Assembly (NCBI GenBank): GCA_020638955.1
Contig: JACKHO010000009.1
Location: forward strand, 248,001-312,000
Origin: Planctomycetaceae bacterium
GTDB lineage: Bacteria > Planctomycetota > Planctomycetia > Planctomycetales > Planctomycetaceae
Length of the DNA stretch: 64,000 bases
Direction of reading: 5' to 3'
Shown: piece after piece, positions 8,369 to 16,272 of the stretch
Layout of the letters: the number at the start of each line of letters is the position of its first letter
Numbering within the stretch: position 1 is the stretch's first letter
Notes under the pieces: generated by a model
Database searches by the model: none
Told to the model about the DNA's origin: nothing
Seen by the model: the letters and a program-made list of their open reading frames with translations, nothing else
Made by a program: the position numbers and the translations under genes

Positions 8369-9739
8369 ATGCCGAGAGTTGCATACCTGGATTGTTCAAC
8401 TGGCATTAGCGGTGACATGACACTCGCCGCGCTAATTGATGCTGGCGTCTGTGTGGAATCAATCCGACGCGGGATTGATTCACTCGGCCTGGAAGGGGTC
8501 GAACTCCAAGTTACCGAAACCATTAAGGGCGGTTTCCGGGCCACGTACATTAAGGTGGAGCATCCCGCCGAGCAGCCGTGTCGCAATTACTCCGACATCC
8601 TCAAACTGTTGAATGGTGCCACCGCACTGACAGCGTCTCAACGCAGTCTCGCCGCCCAACTTTTTCTCGCCGTCGCAGAAGCGGAGTCGCGCGTCCACGG
8701 CAGCAGCATCGATAAAGTCCACTTCCACGAAGTGGGCGCCATCGATTCCATTGTCGACATCGTTGGGGCAGCCATCGGTTTTGATTTACTGAATGTCGAT
8801 GAAGTTATCTGCAGTCCCATCCCCACCGGTCAGGGACAAATCCGCATTGATCACGGCATTTGCACGGTCCCTGCGCCGGGAACTCTCGAGCTGCTCAAAG
8901 GGATTCCACTCGCTCACGTTCCCATCAATGCGGAACTGACAACACCCACTGGGGCGGCGATTGTCAAAGTCATGGTGGACCGCTTCGGTGCACTGCCTGC
9001 CATGACCATTGAATCAGTGGGATATGGTGCTGGCACCATGACGTTCCCATTACGGGCCAATGTTTTACGCATCATCGTCGGTGAGTTGGCGGCGGCGCAT
9101 GATTCTGAAGAAGTGGTGCTGTTAGAAACGAATTTGGACGACGTGACGGGTGAAGTGCTGGGACATGCCAAGCAGCAACTGCTCGCGGCCGGGGCACTGG
9201 ATGTGTACTCCACGTCGATTCAAATGAAGAAGGATCGCCCCGCCCACATACTCAGTGTGCTCTCACGTCCCGCTGATGCCAATCGACTGGAGAACATGCT
9301 GTTTGAAGAAACGGGCACGCTGGGCGTGCGTCGGCATTTGTTGCGTCGTTCTGTACGAGCGAGAACGGCACACACTGTCGAAACCGTGTTCGGTTCCGTG
9401 GTGGGGAAAATTGGTTGGACGCGGCTGGGCGTTCCCGAATTCAGTCCCGAGTATGAGGACTGCGCACGAATTGCACGGGAACAGGGACGGACACTGCGCG
9501 AGGTTTACCGTGCTGCGGAAGTCGCCTTTGCCGCAGCACAGACAGAACTTCAGCCCGAGCATCCCGTGAACGCTCACGGGGATGGGGGAAGTGATCGCTC
9601 ACATGATCATGGACACTCACATGATCACGACCATGGGCACTCACATGATCACGACCACTCGCACGACCACTCGCACTCACACGATCACGACCATGGGCAT
9701 TCGCACGATCATGATGACACGCACCATTCACATGGTTGA
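8369..9739 (+). CDS. larC: LarC-type nickel-pincer cofactor nickel insertion protein with His-rich tail
   Basis: LarC is the CTP-dependent cyclometallase that inserts nickel into the pincer nucleotide cofactor of lactate racemase and related enzymes. The N-terminus YLDCSTGISGDMTLAALIDAG and the segments KVHFHEVGAIDSIVDIVG and TNLDDVTGE are typical. The fold fills about residues 1-405; after it comes a tail of about 45 residues made almost only of His, Asp, Ser and Gly (from about residue 409), a likely nickel store. Unlike Lactobacillus, LarC1 and LarC2 are one uninterrupted frame. No larB, larE or racemase gene is in the window. Its end is 14 bases from the convergent cpaE end. Confidence 0.85.
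   Translation: MPRVAYLDCSTGISGDMTLAALIDAGVCVESIRRGIDSLGLEGVELQVTETIKGGFRATYIKVEHPAEQPCRNYSDILKLLNGATALTASQRSLAAQLFLAVAEAESRVHGSSIDKVHFHEVGAIDSIVDIVGAAIGFDLLNVDEVICSPIPTGQGQIRIDHGICTVPAPGTLELLKGIPLAHVPINAELTTPTGAAIVKVMVDRFGALPAMTIESVGYGAGTMTFPLRANVLRIIVGELAAAHDSEEVVLLETNLDDVTGEVLGHAKQQLLAAGALDVYSTSIQMKKDRPAHILSVLSRPADANRLENMLFEETGTLGVRRHLLRRSVRARTAHTVETVFGSVVGKIGWTRLGVPEFSPEYEDCARIAREQGRTLREVYRAAEVAFAAAQTELQPEHPVNAHGDGGSDRSHDHGHSHDHDHGHSHDHDHSHDHSHSHDHDHGHSHDHDDTHHSHG
9598..9735 (+). repeat. Degenerate tandem repeat encoding the His/Asp-rich tail of LarC
   Basis: Imperfect repeats of CAC/CAT, GAT/GAC and TCA codons, with a longer unit near CACTCACATGATCACGACC recurring about every 24 bases. 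It is coding sequence, in frame, and gives a metal-binding tail; slippage here would change the tail length without a frameshift only when whole codons are gained or lost. Confidence 0.7.
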
Positions 9740-9753
9740 GAAGACGTCATCGA

Positions 9754-10962
9754 TTAGCGTTTGGTCAGGAAACTGAATATCGAATTGCTTTTCTTCTTTT
9801 CAGGTTCGGCGCTAGCCGCAGCACCGAACTCCGCGTGTTCGTCGATCTTTTGGGCCAACTGCTGAATGGCTTTTGAAATCTTGGAAGTGGGATGCTCCGT
9901 AATGAACGGGACTCCGTTATTCCGAGATTCGACGACAATGTGATACTCGTTCGGGATTTGTCCGTAGACTTCCCGTCCAATTGTTTCGAGGGCTTTATTC
10001 AGACTGATTTGCGATTCACCCAGTCCGGCACGGTTTACAATGACCTTGGTCTTACCTGCGAGGTCGTGCTCTTCCATAAAGGAGTTCATCCGCACCACGT
10101 TTCGCAGACAGGGGAGGTCGAGCTGCGTGACCACAAATATGTCATCGGCAACTTGCATGGCCGCGACGTCCAGTGGCGTGAACGACTTGCTGACATCGAT
10201 AATGAGGTGGGTAAACGTTGCCTTCAGTAGTCCAATCACACGCTGCAGTTGATCGGGCGACATGGGCGCTTCCATTTCCAGGTGCACTGGACGTGGAAGC
10301 AGGAATGCTTTGGACGCGTGCTGCGTGAGTGAACGTTTCAACATGGAGTAGTCGAGACGCGTAATGTTGTCGGCCACGTCCTGGATGGTGTAGTCCGGGA
10401 TAATGTCGAGCCACACGTCCGCATCACCCAACGCCAGATCCAAGTCGATGACGGCCACACCGTTGTCTGGATTAGCTGCGAGTGCACATCCGAGGTTGAC
10501 GGCGAGTGCCGTGCAACCCACTCCACCACTGGCGCCCACCATGGTGATGACTCGGTTGGATTTGGACTTCCCCGCACGTCCGCCACCGGAAATATGCTGC
10601 ATGCGCTCCAGCGCAGCCATGAAGTCGTCAAGCTTCAGAGGCGCCGAGAGAAACTCCTTGGCCCCATTGCGCATGGCCTGCAGAATGAGACTCCCTTCCT
10701 GCGACTTGCTGACCACCATGATGGAACAAGACGGAACGGCCATTGAAACTTCAGCAACCGCCGCCAGACCGAGTTGGGGATCGGCATCGAGGCTGACCAG
10801 GGCAACGGCCGGTTTGGTCTGCTCGACAATTTCTGTGAAGTATTCGTAGCGCGAACACTCGGCCTCAAGCCATACCCAATCAATGCCCAACAGCAAATTC
10901 TTAAGCGAATTGCGTGAGCTGTCGATGGGGTCGACAATCGCCATACGAACAACGTTTGTCAT
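9754..10962 (-). CDS. cpaE: Tad/Flp pilus assembly protein CpaE/TadZ (receiver-like plus MinD/ParA-like ATPase)
   Basis: TadZ/CpaE localises the Flp (Tad) pilus machine, probably at a pole. The 402 residues have an N-terminal response-regulator-like domain (about 1-120) that begins with VVRMAIVDPIDS, then a MinD/ParA-type domain from about residue 136 with the loop MVGASGGVGCTALAVNLG. The usual Walker A lysine is replaced (GGVGCT), as is common in CpaE proteins. VIDLDLALGDADVW and HLIIDVSK follow. The last 30 residues are charged and low in complexity. It is the last gene of the minus-strand pilus cluster, 109 bases below the secretin gene. Cluster context and domain order make the call secure. 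Confidence 0.88.
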   Translation of the reverse strand: MTNVVRMAIVDPIDSSRNSLKNLLLGIDWVWLEAECSRYEYFTEIVEQTKPAVALVSLDADPQLGLAAVAEVSMAVPSCSIMVVSKSQEGSLILQAMRNGAKEFLSAPLKLDDFMAALERMQHISGGGRAGKSKSNRVITMVGASGGVGCTALAVNLGCALAANPDNGVAVIDLDLALGDADVWLDIIPDYTIQDVADNITRLDYSMLKRSLTQHASKAFLLPRPVHLEMEAPMSPDQLQRVIGLLKATFTHLIIDVSKSFTPLDVAAMQVADDIFVVTQLDLPCLRNVVRMNSFMEEHDLAGKTKVIVNRAGLGESQISLNKALETIGREVYGQIPNEYHIVVESRNNGVPFITEHPTSKISKAIQQLAQKIDEHAEFGAAASAEPEKKKSNSIFSFLTKR

Positions 10963-11071
10963 GTGTGTAACCTCGAAGTGTCGGGAAAATCTCGTTTTGT
11001 CAGGTTGTTGGAGTTTCTGCTCCTGTCAAACTCAACTTTCCGACATTGAGCCATTTGTTTCTGGGAACATT

Positions 11072-12892
11072 CTATCTGTTGCGGGACCGTTCCCCTGGTC
11101 CAATCAGTCCGGGGCTCTCTGAACTCGAAGGTGTCGTGCCTGGGCGGCGACTTGCACTTGAGGGACGCTCGTAGGGTGTTCGTAACGCTTCCGCTGTTGT
11201 CACTCCGCCTGACGACCGCCGTGTTCCGCCCGTTTGCTCGATGGCACCCGGCTCGGATTGTGGTGGCGTGACTTCGTCAGGATATGTTGGCACTTCCACT
11301 GGCAGGCTGGGGCTGCCGTATCCCGGATTGAATTCGGCGGGCGACAGTCCTGGCGGTCCCATTTCGTAGACGGCGTCTTCGGGATCTTCGGGGCCGAAGC
11401 GTGGAATTTCGAGAAGTCCATCGATGTACAGCTCTCGATCCAGTGGATCGACCGACTGTTCTCCTGGTCCATACTGCGGAAGTTGTGAGGGATTCAATGG
11501 ACCTGCCAGTTCTGGGGTTACCAGAATCAACAATTCCGTTTCTGCCCAGTCATACTTTTTCCGGCTGAATGCAGCCCCCACCACAGGCAGCTCACCCAGG
11601 AATGGAACCTTCTGAGTTGAGCCGGTTCGCCTTGTGGAAATGAGACCACCAATCATGAGGGTTTCACCGAATCGCATTTCCACTTGCGTGTTCACCTTAC
11701 GGGTTGCAATGCCGGGGACCACCAATCCGTTGAAACTCACGCCGCTACTGAAGTCACGGTCGCTGACTTCGGGAGAGACATCGAGTCGCAAGCGTCCGTT
11801 CCCCAACACAATGGGAACTGCATCCAGGCGAACACCGAACTCGCGCCAACTAATGGTGGCTGTCCCCAGTGAACCACTGGGAATGAGAACGGGGAACTGA
11901 CCTCCGGAAAGCATCGAAGCCGGACGACCACTCGTAGTAACCAAAACGGGTTCTGCCAAAACCTTGGCCATGGCTTCAGACTGGAGCGCTTTGAGAAAAC
12001 CATGAAATGCGTCGTTCGACCCGGTGATACCAAAAACCAACTCGGCGTTTTGCAGAGCCGCGCTGTTAATGGCTGTCGTTCCGGCCGCCCCCGGAGTCAA
12101 GTCGGTTGGTGAGGTCAATGTGGCCAGAGCCCCAATGGAATTGGCCACAACATGGCTTCGACCGGAATTCACAAAGTTGAATCCGAATTCGCGAAGTTTA
12201 CTGCGTTGAACTTCAATAATCTTGACGTGCAGTTGAACCTGGTTGGTACCAGCCACATCGAGCTGGTTGTGAACAGTGGTACCAAAGGTTTCTGCGACGG
12301 CGACGATGCGAGGAATGTGTGTTGGCTCTGTTACCCAGCCTCGTAACACAACCGCGTCCTTGAATCCATAGACCTCAATGGAGTCGCCTGGGAATAGACG
12401 TTTCAGATAGGCATCGAGCTCACGTGTGTCGGTTTCGACCAGGATTTCCAGATCACGTACATCGCCATGTTCGTCAATCAGTTTGACCTTCGTCACGCCG
12501 GGCAGTTCGGCACGAATGCGAAGCTGATTAGGCGAGAGCGCCTGAATGCTGACAACATCGGGGTTGTGTCCATCCACAACTTTGATGCGCGTCGCCAGCT
12601 CAATGACTTGTGAATCGAGCGCAATGAGCGACATCTTTGTGTGGTTCGATACGATTTGCGTAACTGCTTCCCCTGGCTTCAGGGGTTCCGGTTGGAGCAG
12701 TTGACGCTTGGGCTGTGTCGGCTGCTGCGGTGCAGGAACGCGAGGTGAGGCCGCGTCAGGAGCTTGAGCCGTCGACGGGGGGGACAATGCGTCCAAAGGC
12801 CCCTGGGCCTGGACCGTATTGGCCGCGAGAGCTGTTGCCGCAATCGCCACTGCAGCAAAATGTCGACGTAATTGTTGGTAAAGGTTGGGCAT
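11072..12892 (-). CDS. cpaC: Tad/Flp pilus secretin CpaC/RcpA
   Basis: Outer-membrane secretin channel through which the Flp pilus leaves the cell. The 606-aa product begins with a signal peptide (hydrophobic AAVAIAATALAANTVQAQ), then a pilus-secretin N-terminal domain with LNP/LRI-type beta strands (about 85-160), a BON-like stretch (about 165-235, VVLRGWVTEPTHIPRIVAVAE), and the secretin core (about 240-470, with VLAEPVLVTTSGRPASMLSGGQFPV and the final IGGLISTR...VPFLGELPVVGAAF). The Pro/Ser-rich tail of more than 100 residues is poorly conserved in type. The ATG at 12892 was chosen because it sits just before the signal peptide; an ATG 45 bases upstream would add 15 unlike residues. Confidence 0.9.
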   Translation of the reverse strand: MPNLYQQLRRHFAAVAIAATALAANTVQAQGPLDALSPPSTAQAPDAASPRVPAPQQPTQPKRQLLQPEPLKPGEAVTQIVSNHTKMSLIALDSQVIELATRIKVVDGHNPDVVSIQALSPNQLRIRAELPGVTKVKLIDEHGDVRDLEILVETDTRELDAYLKRLFPGDSIEVYGFKDAVVLRGWVTEPTHIPRIVAVAETFGTTVHNQLDVAGTNQVQLHVKIIEVQRSKLREFGFNFVNSGRSHVVANSIGALATLTSPTDLTPGAAGTTAINSAALQNAELVFGITGSNDAFHGFLKALQSEAMAKVLAEPVLVTTSGRPASMLSGGQFPVLIPSGSLGTATISWREFGVRLDAVPIVLGNGRLRLDVSPEVSDRDFSSGVSFNGLVVPGIATRKVNTQVEMRFGETLMIGGLISTRRTGSTQKVPFLGELPVVGAAFSRKKYDWAETELLILVTPELAGPLNPSQLPQYGPGEQSVDPLDRELYIDGLLEIPRFGPEDPEDAVYEMGPPGLSPAEFNPGYGSPSLPVEVPTYPDEVTPPQSEPGAIEQTGGTRRSSGGVTTAEALRTPYERPSSASRRPGTTPSSSESPGLIGPGERSRNR

Positions 12893-13106
12893 CCATGCAC
12901 CTATTGAATTTTGGCTGTCCGGGGCACGCCACGGCACAAACTCAAGTTAACCGGCGACCGGCGAGAACGCTCCAGAGTGTCCACTGGTAACGTTCCGCCG
13001 AAGCCGGCAATCCATTTCTTCATTTTCCTCTATCCAAAGTAGAGGACGCGTGGTGTCAATCCATTGAAGGTTCTTTGTCTTCCCTCAGTAACTTCAGCCA
13101 ATCCGG

Positions 13107-14201
13107 TTAATTCACAGTTGCCGATGAATCACTTGTCTTCTGAGCTCCACCAAACAGGCTCTTCAATCCGTCGCTTACCCAGTTGTTTGAAGGTGTGGTG
13201 CTGCTTTCGTCACTTGTTTCCACAATCGCAAACTGTTGAACGTCAGCACGGTTTCCATTGAACACCTGCATACTCCAACCTGGTTGGGCTGGTGGTGCTT
13301 GCATTTGTTGTGCAACCGCAGGCTGCTGAGGTTGTGCCGGCTGAGTTTCGTCGACATGGTCCAGGAATTCCGAAGCACGTTCTTCACGACTATCCTGGAT
13401 ATCCTGTGGACGAACTGGGTGTGCGGAGCCGAGTTCTTCCGTTGATGCCATGTCGTACAGCGGGCGATCATCGTACAGTCCAGCGGTGCTGGTCAGTTCG
13501 TTGAGCAATTCTTCATCAACATCACCGGTGTCTACGAGTTGGTCATCCATCCGGTGACGCCAGGAAAGTTGCAGTGCCCCTTTGCTCTGGGCGAGGATCA
13601 CGAAGTTCACCTGCTCAGGAGTCAACAACAGCGAAACGTTCTTTGCCTTGTTTGATTCCGCGTCGGCTGCGGTCGTGGCTGTGCGGTCGTCTGTGGCGAA
13701 AATCTCAACGTATTCGAGGAGCGTTTTCGTTTTGGTGACGGCGGCACCACCTTGTGTACGTGATTTGAAGGTCACAAGCACGTCCACGCGGTCACCCGCA
13801 TGCAACATCCCACTGGCTGTAATGCGATCATCCGCCGAAATGGTGAATACTCGCCATCCTTTGGGAATGCGTGTACCGACCCCACTCACACCCGGTTCAG
13901 TCAGCTTCGACATGCTGATCATTTCACCAGGGATGATCGGAAGCATCGCGCTCCGATCGAGGAATTGTTCCTCGGTGAGCACGGGATCCGGTGGGAGGGA
14001 AGCGACGGCCATTTCCTTAAATCTTACGTTTTCATCCTTGACGAGAACCGCTCCAGCTCCAATTTCGCTGATCGCGACCAGCACTGAGGCAGTTTCAACC
14101 TTTGCTTCTGGCTGCGCTTTTTGCATGGCTTGAAAACCAACCAGCGCGAGGAGCCCGCAGGCTCCAGCCACAGCAAACAATACAAGTGTTTTAGGTTTCA
14201 T
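13107..14201 (-). CDS. cpaB: Flp pilus assembly protein CpaB/RcpC (SAF domain)
   Basis: Inner-membrane/periplasmic protein of the Flp pilus that works with the secretin. 364 residues. An N-terminal membrane anchor (TLVLFAVAGACGLLALVGFQAM) is followed by a SAF-like domain (about 40-110, SVLVAISEIGAGAVLVKDENV and AMLPIIPGEMISMSKL) and the RcpC core (GWRVFTISADDRITASGMLHAGDRVDVLV). The C-terminal third is Gln/Pro/Ala rich and probably disordered. The ATG at 14201 has GGAG six bases upstream; a TTG 12 bases further up is less likely. It lies 214 bases above the secretin gene and about 250 below the peptidase gene. Confidence 0.88.
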   Translation of the reverse strand: MKPKTLVLFAVAGACGLLALVGFQAMQKAQPEAKVETASVLVAISEIGAGAVLVKDENVRFKEMAVASLPPDPVLTEEQFLDRSAMLPIIPGEMISMSKLTEPGVSGVGTRIPKGWRVFTISADDRITASGMLHAGDRVDVLVTFKSRTQGGAAVTKTKTLLEYVEIFATDDRTATTAADAESNKAKNVSLLLTPEQVNFVILAQSKGALQLSWRHRMDDQLVDTGDVDEELLNELTSTAGLYDDRPLYDMASTEELGSAHPVRPQDIQDSREERASEFLDHVDETQPAQPQQPAVAQQMQAPPAQPGWSMQVFNGNRADVQQFAIVETSDESSTTPSNNWVSDGLKSLFGGAQKTSDSSATVN

Positions 14202-14390
14202 GGGGATCTCCAACGCATTGGGGTGAACTCACCCGGCAGACATGGAGACGGAACCGAGAGGACTCGGCAGAGTCTGCATCGGCACCGCTACGTGGTCTGC
14301 TTCAATTTATGCGGGTTGTGACGGTTCGATTGGTCATAACGGTTGTGTGGACGAGTTAGCCAGCAATCCTAATCCTCCCAAGCTAACAAG

Positions 14391-14437
14391 ATGGCCGGTC
14401 GATGAATGCAGCGAGTGCAATCGGCGACCGGCTCATC
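14391..14437 (-). terminator. Stem-loop after the prepilin peptidase gene
   Basis: GCCGGTCG (14394-14401) and CGACCGGC (14425-14432) form a perfect 8-bp stem around a 23-base loop; flanking GATG/CATC adds pairs after a one-base bulge. It begins about 18 bases below the cpaA stop and has no T-run, so it may be a rho-independent-like processing or attenuation hairpin that separates cpaA from cpaB rather than a simple terminator. Confidence 0.4.
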
Positions 14438-14449
14438 ACCTGGGAATTG

Positions 14450-15004
14450 TTAGGCATACAGACCTGCGTAGGCAAAGTAGATGATTGCACCAACGCAGAT
14501 GGGAATTCCGTAAGGAAGCAGGTACATCCGAGGCTTCCGCTCTTTGGCAATTTCTGCCAGTTTGTCGGGATTGCGGATAGAGGTCCATTCACCCCAGATG
14601 AGCAGGAACTGGCCGTAGTGCTTTTGCCATTCGCCAGTCCAGGCAACCATGGCAACAGCCATGAGGGCACCAACCACAACGGTGACGAGGAAGACATTGA
14701 GTGTCACCATGACACCCAGCCAGGCACCAATGCCAGCCATAAGTTTCACGTCGCCAGCTCCCATTCCTCCTACGTTGCGGAGGGGAAGCAATGTTGCAAT
14801 ACCAACCCACATTCCGCCGAATGCCATCAGGAAGCCATCCCAACCGCCTGCGTATGAGTTGTAGGCCAATCCGGTTAAGACCATCGGAAATGTCAACCAG
14901 TTGGGAACTCGCAGTTCCTTGCCGTCGATGTAAGCAGCCCAAATGAGCAGCACCGTCACAAGCTTGACGGGCCAGTTTGTTAGAAGAAGATCATTCCAAT
15001 CCAT
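14450..15004 (-). CDS. cpaA: Prepilin peptidase CpaA/TadV (A24 aspartic protease)
   Basis: Membrane aspartic protease that cleaves Flp pilin leaders. The 184-aa protein has about five hydrophobic segments and both catalytic aspartates: the first in AAYIDGKELRVPNWLTFP near residue 27 and the second in the GxGD motif GGMGAGDVKLMAGIGAWLG. It is the short form, lacking the N-terminal methyltransferase domain of full PilD. The ATG at 15004 comes 38 bases after the 37-aa small ORF and about 300 bases after the pilin gene on the same strand. Role is secure from motifs and neighbours. Confidence 0.9.
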   Translation of the reverse strand: MDWNDLLLTNWPVKLVTVLLIWAAYIDGKELRVPNWLTFPMVLTGLAYNSYAGGWDGFLMAFGGMWVGIATLLPLRNVGGMGAGDVKLMAGIGAWLGVMVTLNVFLVTVVVGALMAVAMVAWTGEWQKHYGQFLLIWGEWTSIRNPDKLAEIAKERKPRMYLLPYGIPICVGAIIYFAYAGLYA

Positions 15005-15042
15005 GATTGCCGGCCTTTCTTAGTAGTTGTGGTATTCTCCTG

Positions 15043-15156
15043 TTAACGACTTCCCGCGCCGGACACTGACGCTGACAGCACTGTCCATCCCATCACCAGG
15101 AGGGAGAGCAGTTTTGCCAGGGAAACCGTATCAAGATCAAACCATAGGGGAGACAT
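15043..15156 (-). CDS. Candidate 37-aa single-span peptide in the Tad locus
   Basis: A short frame between the pilin and peptidase genes, on the same strand. It starts ATG at 15156 with AAGG nine bases upstream and ends TAA at 15043. The peptide begins MSPLWFDLDTV and then has a hydrophobic stretch, LAKLLSLLVMGWTVLSASV, that could span the membrane once. It fills most of the otherwise empty gap between flp and cpaA. It may be a second, degenerate pilin-like or assembly peptide, or a leader peptide; no family was recognised. Short length means chance occurrence is possible. Confidence 0.45.
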   Translation of the reverse strand: MSPLWFDLDTVSLAKLLSLLVMGWTVLSASVSGAGSR

Positions 15157-15318
15157 GATTCAAAACCTTTCAGCCTCACCACATAGCCATCCTGGCGGGT
15201 TGTGAAGCAGGTCTCTCAAGGTCAGCCAGACCAAGAGGCAGATGGGCGAACCGCCCGTGATGAGGAATATCCCACCCGGGCGGTCACCACTTTTTCAACA
15301 CTTCAGTTCAACATCGAA

Positions 15319-15525
15319 TTATGGACCGACAGATCCACCGACGCCTTGAGCACTGTTGAGCTCGTTGGCGATGTTGTTGAAGTTGCTGCTCGTTGCGGTA
15401 CCGACTGCACGGATGGCGGTCAAGCAAACGATGACGATCAGAGCGAGCATCACGGCGTACTCAACTGCAGTTGGGCCATCTTCTTCTTGCAGGAAGTTCT
15501 TCACAGCATCAGTAAAACGGATCAT
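15319..15525 (-). CDS. flp: Flp/Fap-type pilin
   Basis: Major subunit of the Tad/Flp pilus. The 68-aa product has a short basic leader, the Flp motif EEDGPTAVEYAVMLALIVIVCLTA with the Glu and Tyr of the Flp Glu-Tyr motif (AVEY), and a short exported tail ending VGGSVGP. Cleavage by CpaA is expected just before the Thr/Ala-Val-Glu-Tyr block after the Gly. The ATG at 15525 is preceded by GAGAGAGG at the proper distance; an upstream in-frame ATG would place a non-pilin, Arg-rich sequence before it. It is the first gene of the pilus cluster. Confidence 0.88.
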   Translation of the reverse strand: MIRFTDAVKNFLQEEDGPTAVEYAVMLALIVIVCLTAIRAVGTATSSNFNNIANELNSAQGVGGSVGP

Positions 15526-15864
15526 CTTTCGACCTCTCTCAGATATTGCCGGGCGATCTCTCACAATTCGTCCAGCGATTTTGGGATGGCACCCTCCGAA
15601 CATTCGGGATGGCGTGCTTCACCCTTTCTCCAGTTTTCAGGTTGAAGCGAGTCGTTTCTGTTGGCTTGCCAACTCACTCATCTTCAACACAGGAAACCTA
15701 GTTCGGGGTTTTGGAGAGGTCGGGGAAACTTTACGAAAAAAGAAAAGTTTTCTGAAAAGCGATGATTTGTCCCTGGCCGCCAAGCTGTTGCCCTGTGTTT
15801 TTACACTGTTTCGCGTGTCGCGGCGAAGGGGGCACTCAAAACATTCCAGCACATTCTGTCGCGA
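15526..15864. promoter_or_regulatory. Region upstream of the pilin cluster
   Basis: 339 bases between the diacylglycerol kinase stop and the pilin start. It is more AT rich than the genes and includes an A-rich tract with the odd palindrome GAAAAGTTTTC at 15742-15752. It probably holds the promoter of the Tad cluster, but no convincing -10/-35 or sigma-54 element was identified. A minus-strand frame across it is Arg/Lys/Phe-rich and not believable as a gene. Confidence 0.35.
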
Positions 15865-16251
15865 TTAGTGGGCTGACAGATGGGGGAGGAAGACAATCAG
15901 CCCCAACACTGCGGCCGTAATCGCCGCAATGAGCGTTGCTCCCGCAGCCACGTCTTTCGCTCGCTGGGCCAGTGGATGAATTTCCGGACTCGCCAGGTCC
16001 ACGACTGCTTCAATGGCCGTATTAAACAGTTCCGCTGTTAGAACCATACCAATCGCCACAACGAGAACGGCCCACTCCCAGTGCGAGACCTCAAACCGCC
16101 AGCCAGCCAGCAGCACCACAATGGCAATGACAGACTGAATTCGAAAGTTTCGCTCACTCCGAAACGCAGTGAGAATTCCAGCGCAGGCGTTCCTTACGCT
16201 CTTTAGAAACGACTGTCGCGATGGGCGCGGTGGAATCTCGGGCGATGACAT
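15865..16251 (-). CDS. dgkA: Diacylglycerol kinase family protein
   Basis: Small inner-membrane kinase that phosphorylates diacylglycerol or undecaprenol. The 128 residues contain the family core: SVRNACAGILTAFRSERNFRIQ, then three hydrophobic helices, with the signature ELFNTAIEAVVDLASPEIHPLAQRAKDVAAGATLI in the middle (catalytic Glu and the E...N...A motif). The N-terminal 20 residues are Pro/Arg/Ser rich and unlike the family. Start ATG 16251. It is the last of the minus-strand sulfatase group, 22 bases below the sulfatase stop. Identification is firm. Confidence 0.92.
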   Translation of the reverse strand: MSSPEIPPRPSRQSFLKSVRNACAGILTAFRSERNFRIQSVIAIVVLLAGWRFEVSHWEWAVLVVAIGMVLTAELFNTAIEAVVDLASPEIHPLAQRAKDVAAGATLIAAITAAVLGLIVFLPHLSAH

Positions 16252-16272
16252 GCGATGAACGAACAGCCGGGG

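Noticed and set aside
9598..9735. Repeats that could be taken for a CRISPR array
   Set aside because: They are in-frame His/Asp codon repeats of LarC without distinct spacers, and no cas gene is present.
15637..15852. Minus-strand frame of 71 codons in front of the pilin gene
   Set aside because: Very basic and Phe/Lys rich low-complexity sequence without ribosome site; lies in an AT-rich promoter-like region.
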